Shown here one piece after another: positions 1-8,795 of a stretch of 64,000 nucleotides of DNA. The notes below the pieces were generated by a model. That model searched no databases. It saw only the letters and a program-made list of their open reading frames with translations, and had not been told where the DNA came from. The translations under genes and the position numbers were made by a program. The DNA is from Companilactobacillus ginsenosidimutans (GTDB lineage: Bacteria; Bacillota; Bacilli; Lactobacillales; Lactobacillaceae). The stretch is from assembly GCF_001050475.1 (NCBI RefSeq), contig NZ_CP012034.1:1426001-1490000 (forward strand), read 5' to 3'. Every line of letters starts with the position of its first letter. Position 1 is the stretch's first letter.

Positions 1-123
1 AAATTACAACTGAAATTGCCAAGATCCACTTATGCTGAATTTGTTGAATCGAAAACCTCTTCAAAACACCATACCTCAACTTATTTGCGACTCGTAAAAT
101 ATAAGTTTAGCCTAGAATTGTGA
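1..123 (+). CDS. possible 3' end of an unrecognised CDS, cut by the window edge
   Basis: The first frame is open from the window edge to a TGA at 121-123, giving about 40 residues that are basic and Ser/Thr-rich and end in Phe-Ser-Leu-Glu-Leu. No start or domain is visible. An open run this short can occur by chance in AT-rich DNA, so this is only a candidate C-terminus. It would be convergent with the exporter gene that follows on the other strand. Confidence 0.22.
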   Translation, partial: KLQLKLPRSTYAEFVESKTSSKHHTSTYLRLVKYKFSLEL

Positions 124-142
124 AGAAATATCGATGAATTAA

Positions 143-1165
143 TTAAAAGAATGATTTAGCTACGATTATCATGAATGCTAATAATATAACTGAAGATGAT
201 AACGCTGCTATAACGGCATTTCTCCCACTACTTACGAACGCTTTGAAGTTGACTGACATTCCCAATGCAGCCATAGCCATACCTAGAACCAGATAAGCTA
301 ATTTAACTAACCAACTCAACACATTGGCTGGCATAGGAACGAACGTGCCGATAACACTGGCCAATAAGAACCCAGCCATAAACCAAGGAATAGGTAATTT
401 CTGTTTAGTATTATCAGTTGAATTTTTCTCAGAATGGTGATACCAAATTCCAATAATCAAGGCTGCTGGTGCAAGCATCAACACTCTAGAAAGCTTAGTA
501 ATAATAGCTGCATCCAAACTAACTGGACCTGCAGCTCCACCGGTAGCAATTGCATGTGCAATTTCATGTAGTGAGCCACCAGCCATAACCCCAAATTGTG
601 AAGGTGACATATGTAGCAACGGTTTAATCGATATTTCAATCAAAGTAAAGAGTGTCCCTAAAATTGCCACAATAGCAACGGCTAGCACTTCGTCATTTCG
701 CTTATTATGTTCTTGATCCTTGCTAACTTTAATTTGCGGTGAAATCCCCATAACGGCCGCAGCTCCACAAATTCCAGTCCCACTAGCTGTCAAGATAGCC
801 AGCTGTTTGTTCACACCAAGTTTTCGAGCGATATTGTACGTCAGAATTATGACACCTGTTACAACTACCATTGCAACAAGAATTGTTTTAACACCGGCGT
901 GAGCCAAATCAATTAGGTTCAATTTAAATCCCAATAGGATAATTCCTAATCGTAAAAATTTATTGGAGATAAATCCGATTCCGACTTCAGCTTTTTGAAT
1001 TGCTGGTCGATATAATTGGAAAGCCATCCCGAGAATTAATGACATGACTAACGCCCCAATGATTGACAGGTAAGGCAATCCGCCTAAAAGTGTTCCTAAT
1101 ATTGAACATACCAGAGTCATTAATATTGCATAAATAAATCCACGTTCCATAAATTTAACAAACAT
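143..1165 (-). CDS. yeiH: YeiH-family putative sulfate exporter (UPF0324)
   Basis: A 340-residue, very hydrophobic protein with about 10 predicted membrane segments, the normal length for the YeiH/UPF0324 family. Family-type segments are visible: GIILLGFKL near residue 75, the ASGTGICGAAAVMG loop near 125 and the GGSLHEIAHA segment near 195. The family is annotated as a putative sulfate exporter and often sits beside CysL-type LysR regulators, as it does here on the opposite strand. The substrate is not established by sequence. Expression is probably controlled by the divergent LysR protein through the 100-bp spacer. Confidence 0.88.
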   Translation of the reverse strand: MFVKFMERGFIYAILMTLVCSILGTLLGGLPYLSIIGALVMSLILGMAFQLYRPAIQKAEVGIGFISNKFLRLGIILLGFKLNLIDLAHAGVKTILVAMVVVTGVIILTYNIARKLGVNKQLAILTASGTGICGAAAVMGISPQIKVSKDQEHNKRNDEVLAVAIVAILGTLFTLIEISIKPLLHMSPSQFGVMAGGSLHEIAHAIATGGAAGPVSLDAAIITKLSRVLMLAPAALIIGIWYHHSEKNSTDNTKQKLPIPWFMAGFLLASVIGTFVPMPANVLSWLVKLAYLVLGMAMAALGMSVNFKAFVSSGRNAVIAALSSSVILLAFMIIVAKSFF

Positions 1166-1240
1166 ATATCCATCCCCTTTGCGTAATTTAAATTGTAAAG
1201 TAAAATTAGTATAAGTAAAAATTAGTATTTATTGTAATGA

Positions 1241-1257
1241 TATAAGTTGTACTTATA
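1241..1257. promoter_or_regulatory. candidate LysR operator (perfect palindrome)
   Basis: TATAAG-TTGTA-CTTATA is a perfect inverted repeat with the T-N11-A layout of LysR-family boxes. It lies in the spacer between the divergent exporter and LysR genes and touches the LysR gene's own ribosome site, which suits autorepression. The operator role is inferred. Confidence 0.5.
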
Positions 1258-1267
1258 AGGAGAATAT

Positions 1268-2134
1268 ATGTTAGATAAAAGATTTCAAACTTTGATAGTC
1301 GTATCTGAAACACTTTCGTTCACTGCGACTGCCCGAAAACTATTTATCACTCAACCAGCGGTATCCCAACAAATTTATTCTTTGGAAGATGAACTAAATT
1401 TGAAACTAGTTGATTCTACCAATCACAAAATAAGTCTGACTAATGAGGGAAAAAAATTAGCTGCGTATTGTAAGCAAGTTGAAATTGAGGGTGGCCGAAT
1501 AATTGATATCCTTCAGCAAACAGACAATTCTAATCCATTCAAAATGGGCTGTACTCTATCACTGAGCTCAATTTTGCTACCGAAATTCATCCACCATTTG
1601 GCTGGGAAATCAAAGGTATTGACTACTAAAATCAATAATACTGAACATATTTTACAAGACATTCGTGACGGCAAAGTCGATTTTGGATTGATCGAAGGTA
1701 ATTTCAATAAAGATGAATTCGATTCTATCTTCATACAAAACGAGAATTTTATTTGTGTTGCTAATCCTCATTTGAGAATATCGAAGTATATAATAGAAGA
1801 ATTATTCTCACAAAATATTTTCGTAAGGGAACCAGGCTCTGGTAGTCGTGAAATTTTTGAACATTGGCTAGGAACACAAAATCACCAAATATCAGATTTT
1901 CAACACATCGTCGAAATTGCCAGTCCAAATGTCATAATCCAACTTTTGAAGCAAAGCCCTGGTATTAGTTTTATTTATGAATCATTGGTTAAAACTGAAC
2001 TTGAAAATGGCCAGCTAAAAAAACTAGATCTCAAGGGGCTCTCAATTGAGCACCCTATCCATCTAGTTTTTTCAAAAAATAGTTATTTTACTGACACCTA
2101 TCAGCAATTAGTTAGTTCTGTTCTTCATCAATAA
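1268..2134 (+). CDS. LysR-family transcriptional regulator (CysL-like)
   Basis: A 288-residue protein. Residues 1-60 form the LysR winged helix-turn-helix (SFTATARKLFITQPAVSQQI), followed by a linker helix and a substrate-binding domain from about residue 90. The ATG follows a TAAGGAG ribosome site. It is divergent from the YeiH-type exporter, the same arrangement as CysL with its sulfur-related target, so the exporter is the likely target. The effector is unknown. Its 3' end overlaps the convergent GNAT gene by 23 bp. Confidence 0.85.
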   Translation: MLDKRFQTLIVVSETLSFTATARKLFITQPAVSQQIYSLEDELNLKLVDSTNHKISLTNEGKKLAAYCKQVEIEGGRIIDILQQTDNSNPFKMGCTLSLSSILLPKFIHHLAGKSKVLTTKINNTEHILQDIRDGKVDFGLIEGNFNKDEFDSIFIQNENFICVANPHLRISKYIIEELFSQNIFVREPGSGSREIFEHWLGTQNHQISDFQHIVEIASPNVIIQLLKQSPGISFIYESLVKTELENGQLKKLDLKGLSIEHPIHLVFSKNSYFTDTYQQLVSSVLHQ

Positions 2135-2669
2135 ATTTAATCTTGGCAAACGGAGTAAATATTCCAGAGAAATAAGCTTGTAGATCAATATATTCTTGTT
2201 TCTCAAAATCAGCATCACCATATGACAGCATAGTATATGTTACACCATCTTCGACTGCGACTTTTCCAAAATCATTGAATCCGTTTCGTTTGTAAAACGC
2301 TATTCTACGTTCACGTTGCTCTGCATTGGCAGCTTTCGAATCAGGCTTTTCAGCGCTCAAGCAAAAACGATGTCCGGCATACATTTGAACAATGTCTTTC
2401 AAAATTTTACTTCCGTATCCACCACCACGAAGTTCTGGGTTAACAGCCAAATAAAAGATATACGTCAAGTCACCTTTACTCATATTGTAGGCAGTACCAA
2501 CAAGTTTGCCGTTATTGAAGAATCCAATAAATTCGATATATTGTTTTTTGGAACGTAACATTAGCCAAAACCAAGGCTCACGTTCTGCTTTTGGAAATGC
2601 TTCAAAATATAATTTCTTAGCTTGCTTGTATTCAGGTAATGATCGAGTAATTATCTTCTTAGTTAAAAT
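2112..2669 (-). CDS. GNAT-family N-acetyltransferase with an apparent ATT start
   Basis: A GNAT-fold acetyltransferase: the acetyl-CoA loop appears as LRGGGYGSKIL (motif A R/Q-x-x-G-x-G), followed by the FYKRNGF motif B region. The first ATG (2561) would cut off the N-terminal strand and helix. The frame continues upstream through a convincing GNAT N-terminus (SLPEYKQAKKLYFEAFPKAE) up to a TGA, with no ATG, GTG or TTG. An ATT at 2669 sits 8 nt after a strong AGAGAGG ribosome site, so I place the start there. The substrate is unknown. The end overlaps the LysR gene tail to tail. Confidence 0.72.
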   Translation of the reverse strand: MLTKKIITRSLPEYKQAKKLYFEAFPKAEREPWFWLMLRSKKQYIEFIGFFNNGKLVGTAYNMSKGDLTYIFYLAVNPELRGGGYGSKILKDIVQMYAGHRFCLSAEKPDSKAANAEQRERRIAFYKRNGFNDFGKVAVEDGVTYTMLSYGDADFEKQEYIDLQAYFSGIFTPFAKIKFIDEEQN

Positions 2670-2737
2670 ATTGATTACCTCTCTTTTGTATTTTCATTGC
2701 CACTATAACAAATTGAAGATGCATTAAAAATAGTATT

Positions 2738-3994
2738 CTACTTTTCATCCAGTGAAATCTGTAAATTGACATCATATTTGCGTGCAACTGGAATTGCTAT
2801 TAATAGTAATCCGCAAATCAAAGTCCCAATGCCTGCAATAATAAACAGACTATTAACACCTATTTTATCAGCTAAAGGACCTGCTAGAATCAATCCAACT
2901 GGGCCGGATATATTCATCAATGAATTGAATATTCCCATAACCCTGCCTAACATTTCTGATGGGAAGCTTTGTTGAAGCATGGCGATTAAAAGCGTACTGA
3001 AAAATGGTGAGGCGATTCCAGCAATTCCATTCAGAATTCCAAACCAAATAAGGCCTTTCATGTCGCCCGATAAATTACCACTAAAAATAAAGGCAATACC
3101 CAAGACTGACATTGACAGAAGTATTGGCAGCACACGGTTTTTCCATTTTCCAAAGACACCAATTATCGCGCCACCAATCAACATCCCTCCAGAAAAGATT
3201 CCTTCAATGATACCTGCTTCACCAACACTTCCATGAAAATATGAGAGTGTCATCAATGGATACATTGTCGTTGCCGGCATGAATAGCAGCGTATAGGCTG
3301 TTCCCAACAGCGTTAATATCCATAAACCTTTTTTGCCACGGAGCTTATTCAATCCAAATTTCACGTCATCCATTAATCGTATCTTTTGGTCAAACACTGG
3401 ATGTTCAGGAATTCTTATCCAGAGATTTATTGGTGTTGCAAACATTGCACCTATTGGATCCAGTAATACTAATAAAGGTAGAGGAACTATCGCAAATAAC
3501 AATGCGCCCAAAGCGGGTGCGATAATCAAATTGGAATTTTGGACCACTCCTAGTTGACCATTCACCCTAGTCAACTGCTTCTTTGGTACCATTGGCGGCA
3601 TCATCGACTGGATTGTTGGCATCTGGAAGGTCTGAGCAACAGAACGAATGAACAGTCCGATAAATATTATCCAAATTGGGATATTAGTATTAATAAGTGC
3701 AACGATGGAAAGGACAATCGCCACTGAGGCTGACACAATATCGGGTATTATTAATAATCCTTTTTTATTATGACGGTCGACGAAGGGACCAATTAATGGG
3801 CTCAACAACACCATTGGCAGCATTCCTACTAAAGTTGCCAAGCTCAAAATGGTTGCTGAACCTGTGCGTTTGGTTAGGTACCAAATGATGGCATATTGAA
3901 CAATCATGCTTGTGACGCCTGAGACAAACTGTCCGGTTAAAAACGGATAAATATTTTTCTGCCAGCTTCTGGTTATTGGTTGATTGTCAGACAT
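2738..3994 (-). CDS. MFS transporter, DHA3-like drug/macrolide efflux type
   Basis: A 418-residue protein with about 12 membrane segments. The PFVDRHNKKG loop between segments 2 and 3 matches the MFS motif A position (GxxxDRxxRK). The overall form (short N-terminus, SGVTSMIVQYAIIWYLTKRTGSA) resembles the DHA3 group that includes MefA-like exporters. It probably exports a drug or metabolite by proton antiport. It stands alone, with no adjacent regulator or partner, so no specific substrate can be assigned. Confidence 0.82.
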   Translation of the reverse strand: MSDNQPITRSWQKNIYPFLTGQFVSGVTSMIVQYAIIWYLTKRTGSATILSLATLVGMLPMVLLSPLIGPFVDRHNKKGLLIIPDIVSASVAIVLSIVALINTNIPIWIIFIGLFIRSVAQTFQMPTIQSMMPPMVPKKQLTRVNGQLGVVQNSNLIIAPALGALLFAIVPLPLLVLLDPIGAMFATPINLWIRIPEHPVFDQKIRLMDDVKFGLNKLRGKKGLWILTLLGTAYTLLFMPATTMYPLMTLSYFHGSVGEAGIIEGIFSGGMLIGGAIIGVFGKWKNRVLPILLSMSVLGIAFIFSGNLSGDMKGLIWFGILNGIAGIASPFFSTLLIAMLQQSFPSEMLGRVMGIFNSLMNISGPVGLILAGPLADKIGVNSLFIIAGIGTLICGLLLIAIPVARKYDVNLQISLDEK

Positions 3995-4169
3995 GTTCCG
4001 CCCTCCCTTCTCTTAAACAAAACCCTGGTCTACTAATGTTGAGGATGGACTAGTCAAGAATGTTTGTAAAATACATCACTAACTTGATTAAAACACCATT
4101 TTTGAGAAAAATCTTATTTCAGTTACATCTGCGCTTAATAATACAATCAATTAGCTAAATTTTGAAATT

Positions 4170-4209
4170 CAAAAAGACCAATCACTGCACGTTAATAGTG
4201 ATTGGCCTT
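4170..4209 (-). terminator. intrinsic terminator of the WYL regulator
   Basis: On the minus strand CCAATCACTAT and AGTGATTGG pair around a short loop and are followed by TCTTTTT, directly after the stop of the WYL regulator gene. Confidence 0.75.
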
Positions 4210-4214
4210 TCGTA

Positions 4215-5060
4215 TTACGGATAACTTACGGCAACTTTTTTACCATATTTGCTTAAAAACTTTTTGGCGTAGTCTGGATTATACAAATCTTTTTCCAAAA
4301 CTAGAATTCGATCTGGCAATTCAACGAGTTTATCTCGTCTGAAATCGGTACGAACTTGTTTTCGAACTGATTTCTCGAATTCGAGCGTTACAAAATAACG
4401 TTCATTAAAATTGCGTGGATCATTTGTCCCTTCAATTATGTTGAAAGGACGTGGTATAAAGGTTTCCGCGGTCTCTTCCATACTAATTTCTTTGGTGATT
4501 TTGAAAATACGAAGTGCACTTCGTAGATGACAGTATGCCCAAATGTACCATGATTCATCGCGATAAAAAATTTCCATCGGCTCGATATCTCTTACAGTTT
4601 TTGCCCCAGCAACATCTACATAGTTGAGATGAATAATCTTATGCTTCATCTTAGCAACAAAAGCAGTTGCGATTTCATAACCTAATCGCTGATTTTCCGG
4701 CAAGTATTCTAATCCTAAATCATCATAGGGAATTTCCACCTGTGCATCGTTTAACAGGTTAGCAAATCTAACATAGGAGGTTTTCGACGATAACTTTCGA
4801 TTCGAATAATCCATTGTTCGCAAGTTTAAAAAATCCTCAAACCTCAAGAACCGTTTCTCCATCACTTCGTCTGCGACTAATCGATAGCTATCATCAAAGT
4901 TGAAATCTTCGACAATATTGATTCCTGATTGTTTGAGAATTTGAATGTAACTTCGAACTTCCGCAGGGGATGCATCTAAATAGACACATAAATCCTCGTT
5001 GGTTAATTCATCGTTTCTAAGTAACTCGAATACGGTAGCAAAGATTTGGTCTTGATCCAT
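4215..5060 (-). CDS. WYL-domain transcriptional regulator
   Basis: A 281-residue protein. Residues 1-60 look like a helix-turn-helix (LTNEDLCVYLDASPAEVRSY), and the middle carries a WYL-type domain (KIIHLNYVDVAGAKTVRDIEPMEIFYRDESWYIWAYCH, with the W-Y-I/L signature near residue 170). It ends in a WCX-like extension. WYL proteins bind small ligands or nucleic acid and regulate diverse operons, including defence loci. It lies 18 bp after the small gene upstream and the two probably form an operon. Confidence 0.8.
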   Translation of the reverse strand: MDQDQIFATVFELLRNDELTNEDLCVYLDASPAEVRSYIQILKQSGINIVEDFNFDDSYRLVADEVMEKRFLRFEDFLNLRTMDYSNRKLSSKTSYVRFANLLNDAQVEIPYDDLGLEYLPENQRLGYEIATAFVAKMKHKIIHLNYVDVAGAKTVRDIEPMEIFYRDESWYIWAYCHLRSALRIFKITKEISMEETAETFIPRPFNIIEGTNDPRNFNERYFVTLEFEKSVRKQVRTDFRRDKLVELPDRILVLEKDLYNPDYAKKFLSKYGKKVAVSYP

Positions 5061-5077
5061 GAATTAACCCTCACTTT

Positions 5078-5458
5078 TTAAAGTATTTCTACTTTATCAA
5101 TATACTTCTCATTGTTATTAAATTGAAGTAATACCTTCTCACAGAGGTCTTGATTTTGGAATAATATTTTATCAAAATTTTTATTGGAAATGTAATGCGA
5201 AACTAGATGTGAGAAATACACGAAATGCAGCATATTCTCATACTCAACTACATCCTTAATATGTAAAACTTTTTGCACGAAGGTATTTACCACTTTGTCC
5301 CCAGTTTTGACGTATGCAGGTATCTTGGTGAAGTGAATTCCTACTCCTTTGTGCTTATCTGCCCACTTCTTGTTTGCTTTATTCAAGACGGTGAATACTG
5401 TTACGTCATCTGGCACGATCGGTACGTCTGATAAATCCATACTAATTATGGCTTTCAT
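5078..5458 (-). CDS. hypothetical protein paired with the WYL regulator
   Basis: About 126 residues starting MKAIISMDLS. I chose the ATG at 5458 because GAGGGAG lies 6 nt upstream; a TTG 15 bases earlier would overlap that ribosome site. No signal peptide or membrane segment is visible. The N-terminal half alternates short strands (AIISMDLSDVPIVPDDVTVF) and the C-terminal half is helical and rich in His, Phe and Asn. I do not recognise the family. It sits just ahead of the WYL regulator and may be its partner or target. Confidence 0.6.
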   Translation of the reverse strand: MKAIISMDLSDVPIVPDDVTVFTVLNKANKKWADKHKGVGIHFTKIPAYVKTGDKVVNTFVQKVLHIKDVVEYENMLHFVYFSHLVSHYISNKNFDKILFQNQDLCEKVLLQFNNNEKYIDKVEIL

Positions 5459-5638
5459 CACTTTCTCCCTCAATTCTATTTAATTTTTTGACAAATAATT
5501 TCAAATTGTATTGTTATTGCGTATTTGAATTTATTTATTTATTTATTTTAAGCTAAATTTTTTCAAATGTACAACACTATAAACATTACTCCGACGACAA
5601 ATTAAGCGTTTCCATAATGTTTATTGGGTATAACTAAT

Positions 5639-5659
5639 AAATTAGTCTACCCTAAATTT
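5639..5659. promoter_or_regulatory. candidate metalloregulator site upstream of mntH
   Basis: AAATTAG and CTAAATTT flank a 6-nt centre, an imperfect inverted repeat about 65 bp upstream of the mntH start. The arms resemble the AATTAG/CTAATT type sites seen for MntR- or Fur-like repressors. The match is approximate, so this is a weak call. Confidence 0.3.
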
Positions 5660-5723
5660 GTTATTTACCTCTTCTAATAGATGGACTAGAATGTAGTGGA
5701 CAAGTGAAAGGGGAACTATATTT

Positions 5724-7289
5724 ATGTCAGATAATAAAAAATCTAAGGGGCTGTTAACCTACGCTAACGGACCTTCCTTGGAAGAAATCAACGGTACAGT
5801 TAAGGTACCAAAGGGCAAGGGATTCTTGAGAACGCTGTTAGCATACTCAGGTCCCGGTGCTCTGGTCGCAGTTGGATACATGGATCCAGGTAACTGGTCA
5901 ACATCTATCACTGGTGGTCAAAATTTCCAATACATGTTAATGTCGATAATCCTGATTTCTAGTTTGGTCGCCATGCTTCTACAATACATGGCAGCCAAAC
6001 TAGGGATTGTGACTCAAATGGATTTGGCGCAAGCAATTCGTGCCAGAACAAGTAAGTCACTAGGGATTGTTCTATGGATCCTAACCGAGTTAGCCATTAT
6101 GGCGACAGATATCGCCGAAGTAATTGGTGCAGCCATTGCGTTGTACCTACTGTTCCACATTCCATTAGTAGTAGCCGTATTCATCACCGTATTCGATGTT
6201 CTACTATTATTACTTTTAACAAAAATTGGTTTTAGAAAAATTGAAGCAATCGTTGTTGCTTTGATTCTCGTTATTATTTTCGTTTTCGGTTATCAAGTAG
6301 CTCTTTCAGATCCTAACTGGGGAGCAATTATCAAAGGTTTAGTACCATCAGCTGAAGCATTCTCTGAGGGACATGCCGTTGGTGGTATGACACCATTAGC
6401 TGGTACATTAGGTATCATTGGTGCTACAGTTATGCCTCACAACTTGTACTTACATTCAGCTATCTCACAAACACGTGAGATTAACCACAAGGATGAAGAT
6501 GAAGTTGCACGTTCAGTTAAATTTACAGCTTGGGATTCAAATATCCAATTAACAGCTGCCTTTTTCGTAAATGCCCTATTACTAATCATGGGTGTTGCAG
6601 TATTCAAGAATGGTGCCGTTTCTGATCCATCATTCTTCGGTCTATACGATGCGCTTAAAGATACATCAACATTAAGTAACCCATTATTAATCAGTGTTGC
6701 CAAATCAGGTGCACTTGCTACATTATTCGCCGTTGCCCTATTGGCATCCGGTCAAAACTCAACTATTACAGGTACTTTAACTGGTCAAGTAATCATGGAA
6801 GGTTTCGTTCACTTAAGAATGCCAATCTGGTTACGTCGTTTGATCACACGTTTACTATCAGTTGTTCCAGTATTAATCTGTGTTCTATTAACAAGTGGGA
6901 AAACTGCTGTTGAAGAACATCAAGCCTTGAATACATTGATGAACAACTCACAAGTATTCCTAGCTTTCGCCCTACCATTTTCAATGTTGCCATTACTACT
7001 TATGACTGACAGTCGTGTAGAAATGGGAGAACGCTTTAAAAATGCCATGTGGGTGAAAATTTTCGGTTGGTTCTCAGTAATCGCCTTAACTGTCTTAAAC
7101 ATGAAAGGTTTGCCAGCTCAAATTGAAGCATTTTTCGGTGAACACCCAACAGCCCTACAACTTCACATTGCTGACAGTATTGCCTACGTATTAATCGCTG
7201 GTGTGCTAGCATTATTAGTATGGACGATTGTAGAATTACGTCGAGGAAACAAACGTTTCGCAAGAAAAGTTGCTTTAGAAACAAAATAA
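5724..7289 (+). CDS. mntH: Nramp-family divalent metal (Mn2+) transporter MntH
   Basis: A 521-residue Nramp transporter with about 11 membrane segments. The two metal-binding signatures are present: DPGN at residues 54-57 in TM1 and MPHNLYLHS in TM6. It imports Mn2+ with protons. The long N-terminal cytosolic tail is usual in lactobacilli. AGGGGA lies before the ATG. The usp gene follows 19 bp downstream, so the two are co-transcribed. Manganese uptake is central to lactobacilli, which use Mn2+ for oxidative protection. Confidence 0.95.
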   Translation: MSDNKKSKGLLTYANGPSLEEINGTVKVPKGKGFLRTLLAYSGPGALVAVGYMDPGNWSTSITGGQNFQYMLMSIILISSLVAMLLQYMAAKLGIVTQMDLAQAIRARTSKSLGIVLWILTELAIMATDIAEVIGAAIALYLLFHIPLVVAVFITVFDVLLLLLLTKIGFRKIEAIVVALILVIIFVFGYQVALSDPNWGAIIKGLVPSAEAFSEGHAVGGMTPLAGTLGIIGATVMPHNLYLHSAISQTREINHKDEDEVARSVKFTAWDSNIQLTAAFFVNALLLIMGVAVFKNGAVSDPSFFGLYDALKDTSTLSNPLLISVAKSGALATLFAVALLASGQNSTITGTLTGQVIMEGFVHLRMPIWLRRLITRLLSVVPVLICVLLTSGKTAVEEHQALNTLMNNSQVFLAFALPFSMLPLLLMTDSRVEMGERFKNAMWVKIFGWFSVIALTVLNMKGLPAQIEAFFGEHPTALQLHIADSIAYVLIAGVLALLVWTIVELRRGNKRFARKVALETK

Positions 7290-7308
7290 ATTTTTCTGGG
7301 GGAAAAGT

Positions 7309-7743
7309 ATGAGTGATAATATTTTCAAACGAATTTTAGTCGGTGTAGACGACTCCGAAGATTCATTGTTAGCACTCAAATACGCCATCCACACTGCAAA
7401 AGAAGACGATTCCGAGTTATTCATCGCCTCCGTTTTGGAAAGCAATGAGATGAATGTATTTGAAGTCTTAAGTAAAGACTTTGTCCACGGAGAACGTGCT
7501 GATCTAGAAAAGCATATTCTCGATTACAAAAAGTTAGCCGAAGCTGCCGGCGTTAAAAACGTCACAGCTGTAGTTGACGAAGGACAACCTGGCGAGACAA
7601 TCATCAAAACTATTATTCCAGCAGTCAAACCTGACTTACTAGTAATCGGTTCTGAAGCTCGCAAAGGTGTCAAAAAGCATTTCGGTTCACAAGCAGCCTA
7701 TATGGCAAAATACGCTGACATATCAGTAATGATATTCAGATAA
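7309..7743 (+). CDS. universal stress protein, UspA family
   Basis: A 144-residue single Usp domain. It opens with a beta strand (RILVGVDDSEDSLLAL, Asp at the nucleotide site). Near the end is GSEARKGVKKHFGSQA, the G-x2-G-x9-G-S ATP-binding pattern, so it is probably an ATP-binding Usp. It is the second gene of the mntH operon, an arrangement common in lactobacilli. The operon ends at a clear terminator. Confidence 0.92.
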   Translation: MSDNIFKRILVGVDDSEDSLLALKYAIHTAKEDDSELFIASVLESNEMNVFEVLSKDFVHGERADLEKHILDYKKLAEAAGVKNVTAVVDEGQPGETIIKTIIPAVKPDLLVIGSEARKGVKKHFGSQAAYMAKYADISVMIFR

Positions 7744-7751
7744 TAAGCACG

Positions 7752-7779
7752 AAAAAGACAGCCTAACGGCTGCCTTTTT
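7752..7779 (+). terminator. intrinsic terminator of mntH-usp
   Basis: AAAAAGACAGCC and GGCTGCCTTTTT pair around TAAC just after the usp stop. The symmetric A and T runs would let it act on both strands. Confidence 0.8.
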
Positions 7780-7802
7780 CTGTAATTAAGGGGATTATCA
7801 AT

Positions 7803-8231
7803 TTGGAAAAGCTATACACTTTTTGGAAAAAAACAATTGTACTACTTTGCATCATTGCGGTTAGTGCATTCATCTGGTTTGCAATGCATCAATTGGTTGT
7901 CATCACCCGTGACGCGCCAGAAACAATGAACATGCTCCGTGCATTTAATGGCTGGGGATTAGGCGTTATCCTGTCCCTATTGGTAGTAATTGTAGTATTC
8001 TTCTACAAACCCAAAGAAGCGTTTGCTCTACCAAGAGTAGTCGCCCTAACACTCCTACCAATAACCGATTTTATTTCCATCGTAACCGCAACCCACCATG
8101 CTAAATATATTCTTGTGATCGATTATATATTTGCGGTTGTTTATACCCTAGCCGCAGCAGTAGTTGTAGTGTTGGGAGCAATTACATTATACAAAAAATT
8201 AGTCAAAGATAACGATGAAGATATAGCCTAA
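7803..8231 (+). CDS. small four-helix membrane protein, function unknown
   Basis: A 142-residue protein starting at a TTG after AAGGGG. Four hydrophobic helices are evident at about residues 13-32, 48-66, 76-96 and 104-127, and the C-terminus is charged. No catalytic motif or known family is apparent. It follows the mntH-usp terminator and ends at its own terminator, so it is probably transcribed alone. Confidence 0.7.
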   Translation: MEKLYTFWKKTIVLLCIIAVSAFIWFAMHQLVVITRDAPETMNMLRAFNGWGLGVILSLLVVIVVFFYKPKEAFALPRVVALTLLPITDFISIVTATHHAKYILVIDYIFAVVYTLAAAVVVVLGAITLYKKLVKDNDEDIA

Positions 8232-8239
8232 TAAGTAAG

Positions 8240-8276
8240 CAAAAGCGCGCTGAGAAGTTTTCAGCACGCTTTTTTA
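8240..8276 (+). terminator. intrinsic terminator, shared by convergent genes
   Basis: AAAGCGCGCTGAGAA pairs with TTCAGCACGCTTTTTT (one mismatch) between the end of the membrane protein gene and the end of the convergent SHOCT gene. It can serve both strands. Confidence 0.75.
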
Positions 8277-8789
8277 GATTCCTAATATTTTCTTTTTCTT
8301 ACTATCAAAATCATCTTGAGTTATGACGCCCTCATCTAGAAGCTTCTTGAGCTCTCTTAGTTGATCAAATGATTCCTTATCACTTGTATCGTTTTCAACT
8401 TTAGATTCGTTTTCAGGCTGTGGTTGCTGTCTTGAGTCTGGTGCAGCGACAACCTGAACTGGAGTTGCATTTTGGTTGATAATAAATCTCAAATGTCCTT
8501 CCAATTGAGACGCAGAACTAGAGGCAGTTCGATAACTCCAACTATCTTCCTTAGTTTCAAATTGAACATATTTCTGTTCAAATTCAGGACCATTCTTGAA
8601 ATACACCGACACAGACATCTTTTTAACAGCACGATAATCTTTTCCACCAGTCATAGCACCAACCACCGCACCAGCACCTCCAAATAACGCTCCACCAACA
8701 GCGCCACGAGTAATTCGATGATGCTTACTAACATTTTTGTAGACAGTATTCCGATGGAAACTAACAAGGTCTGAATAATCATAAATCAT
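8274..8789 (-). CDS. SHOCT-domain protein, downstream half of a split DUF4428-SHOCT protein
   Basis: 171 residues. Residues 28-52 are Gly-rich (TRGAVGGALFGGAGAVVGAMTGG), a beta-type domain follows, and a SHOCT motif ends the protein (LKKLLDEGVITQDDFDSKKKKIL). In related proteins as I know them, this follows a DUF4428 zinc ribbon in one polypeptide. Here its ATG is in frame with the upstream gene, separated by only TAA-CCA-TAC, and no good ribosome site precedes it. It is therefore best read as the 3' part of one gene interrupted at 8796-8798, or translated by re-initiation. Confidence 0.75.
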   Translation of the reverse strand: MIYDYSDLVSFHRNTVYKNVSKHHRITRGAVGGALFGGAGAVVGAMTGGKDYRAVKKMSVSVYFKNGPEFEQKYVQFETKEDSWSYRTASSSASQLEGHLRFIINQNATPVQVVAAPDSRQQPQPENESKVENDTSDKESFDQLRELKKLLDEGVITQDDFDSKKKKILGI

Positions 8790-8795
8790 GTATGG

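Noticed and set aside
1..123. Transposase end at the left edge
   Set aside because: The open frame is only 40 codons and shows no DDE motif or terminal inverted repeat, so no mobile element is claimed.
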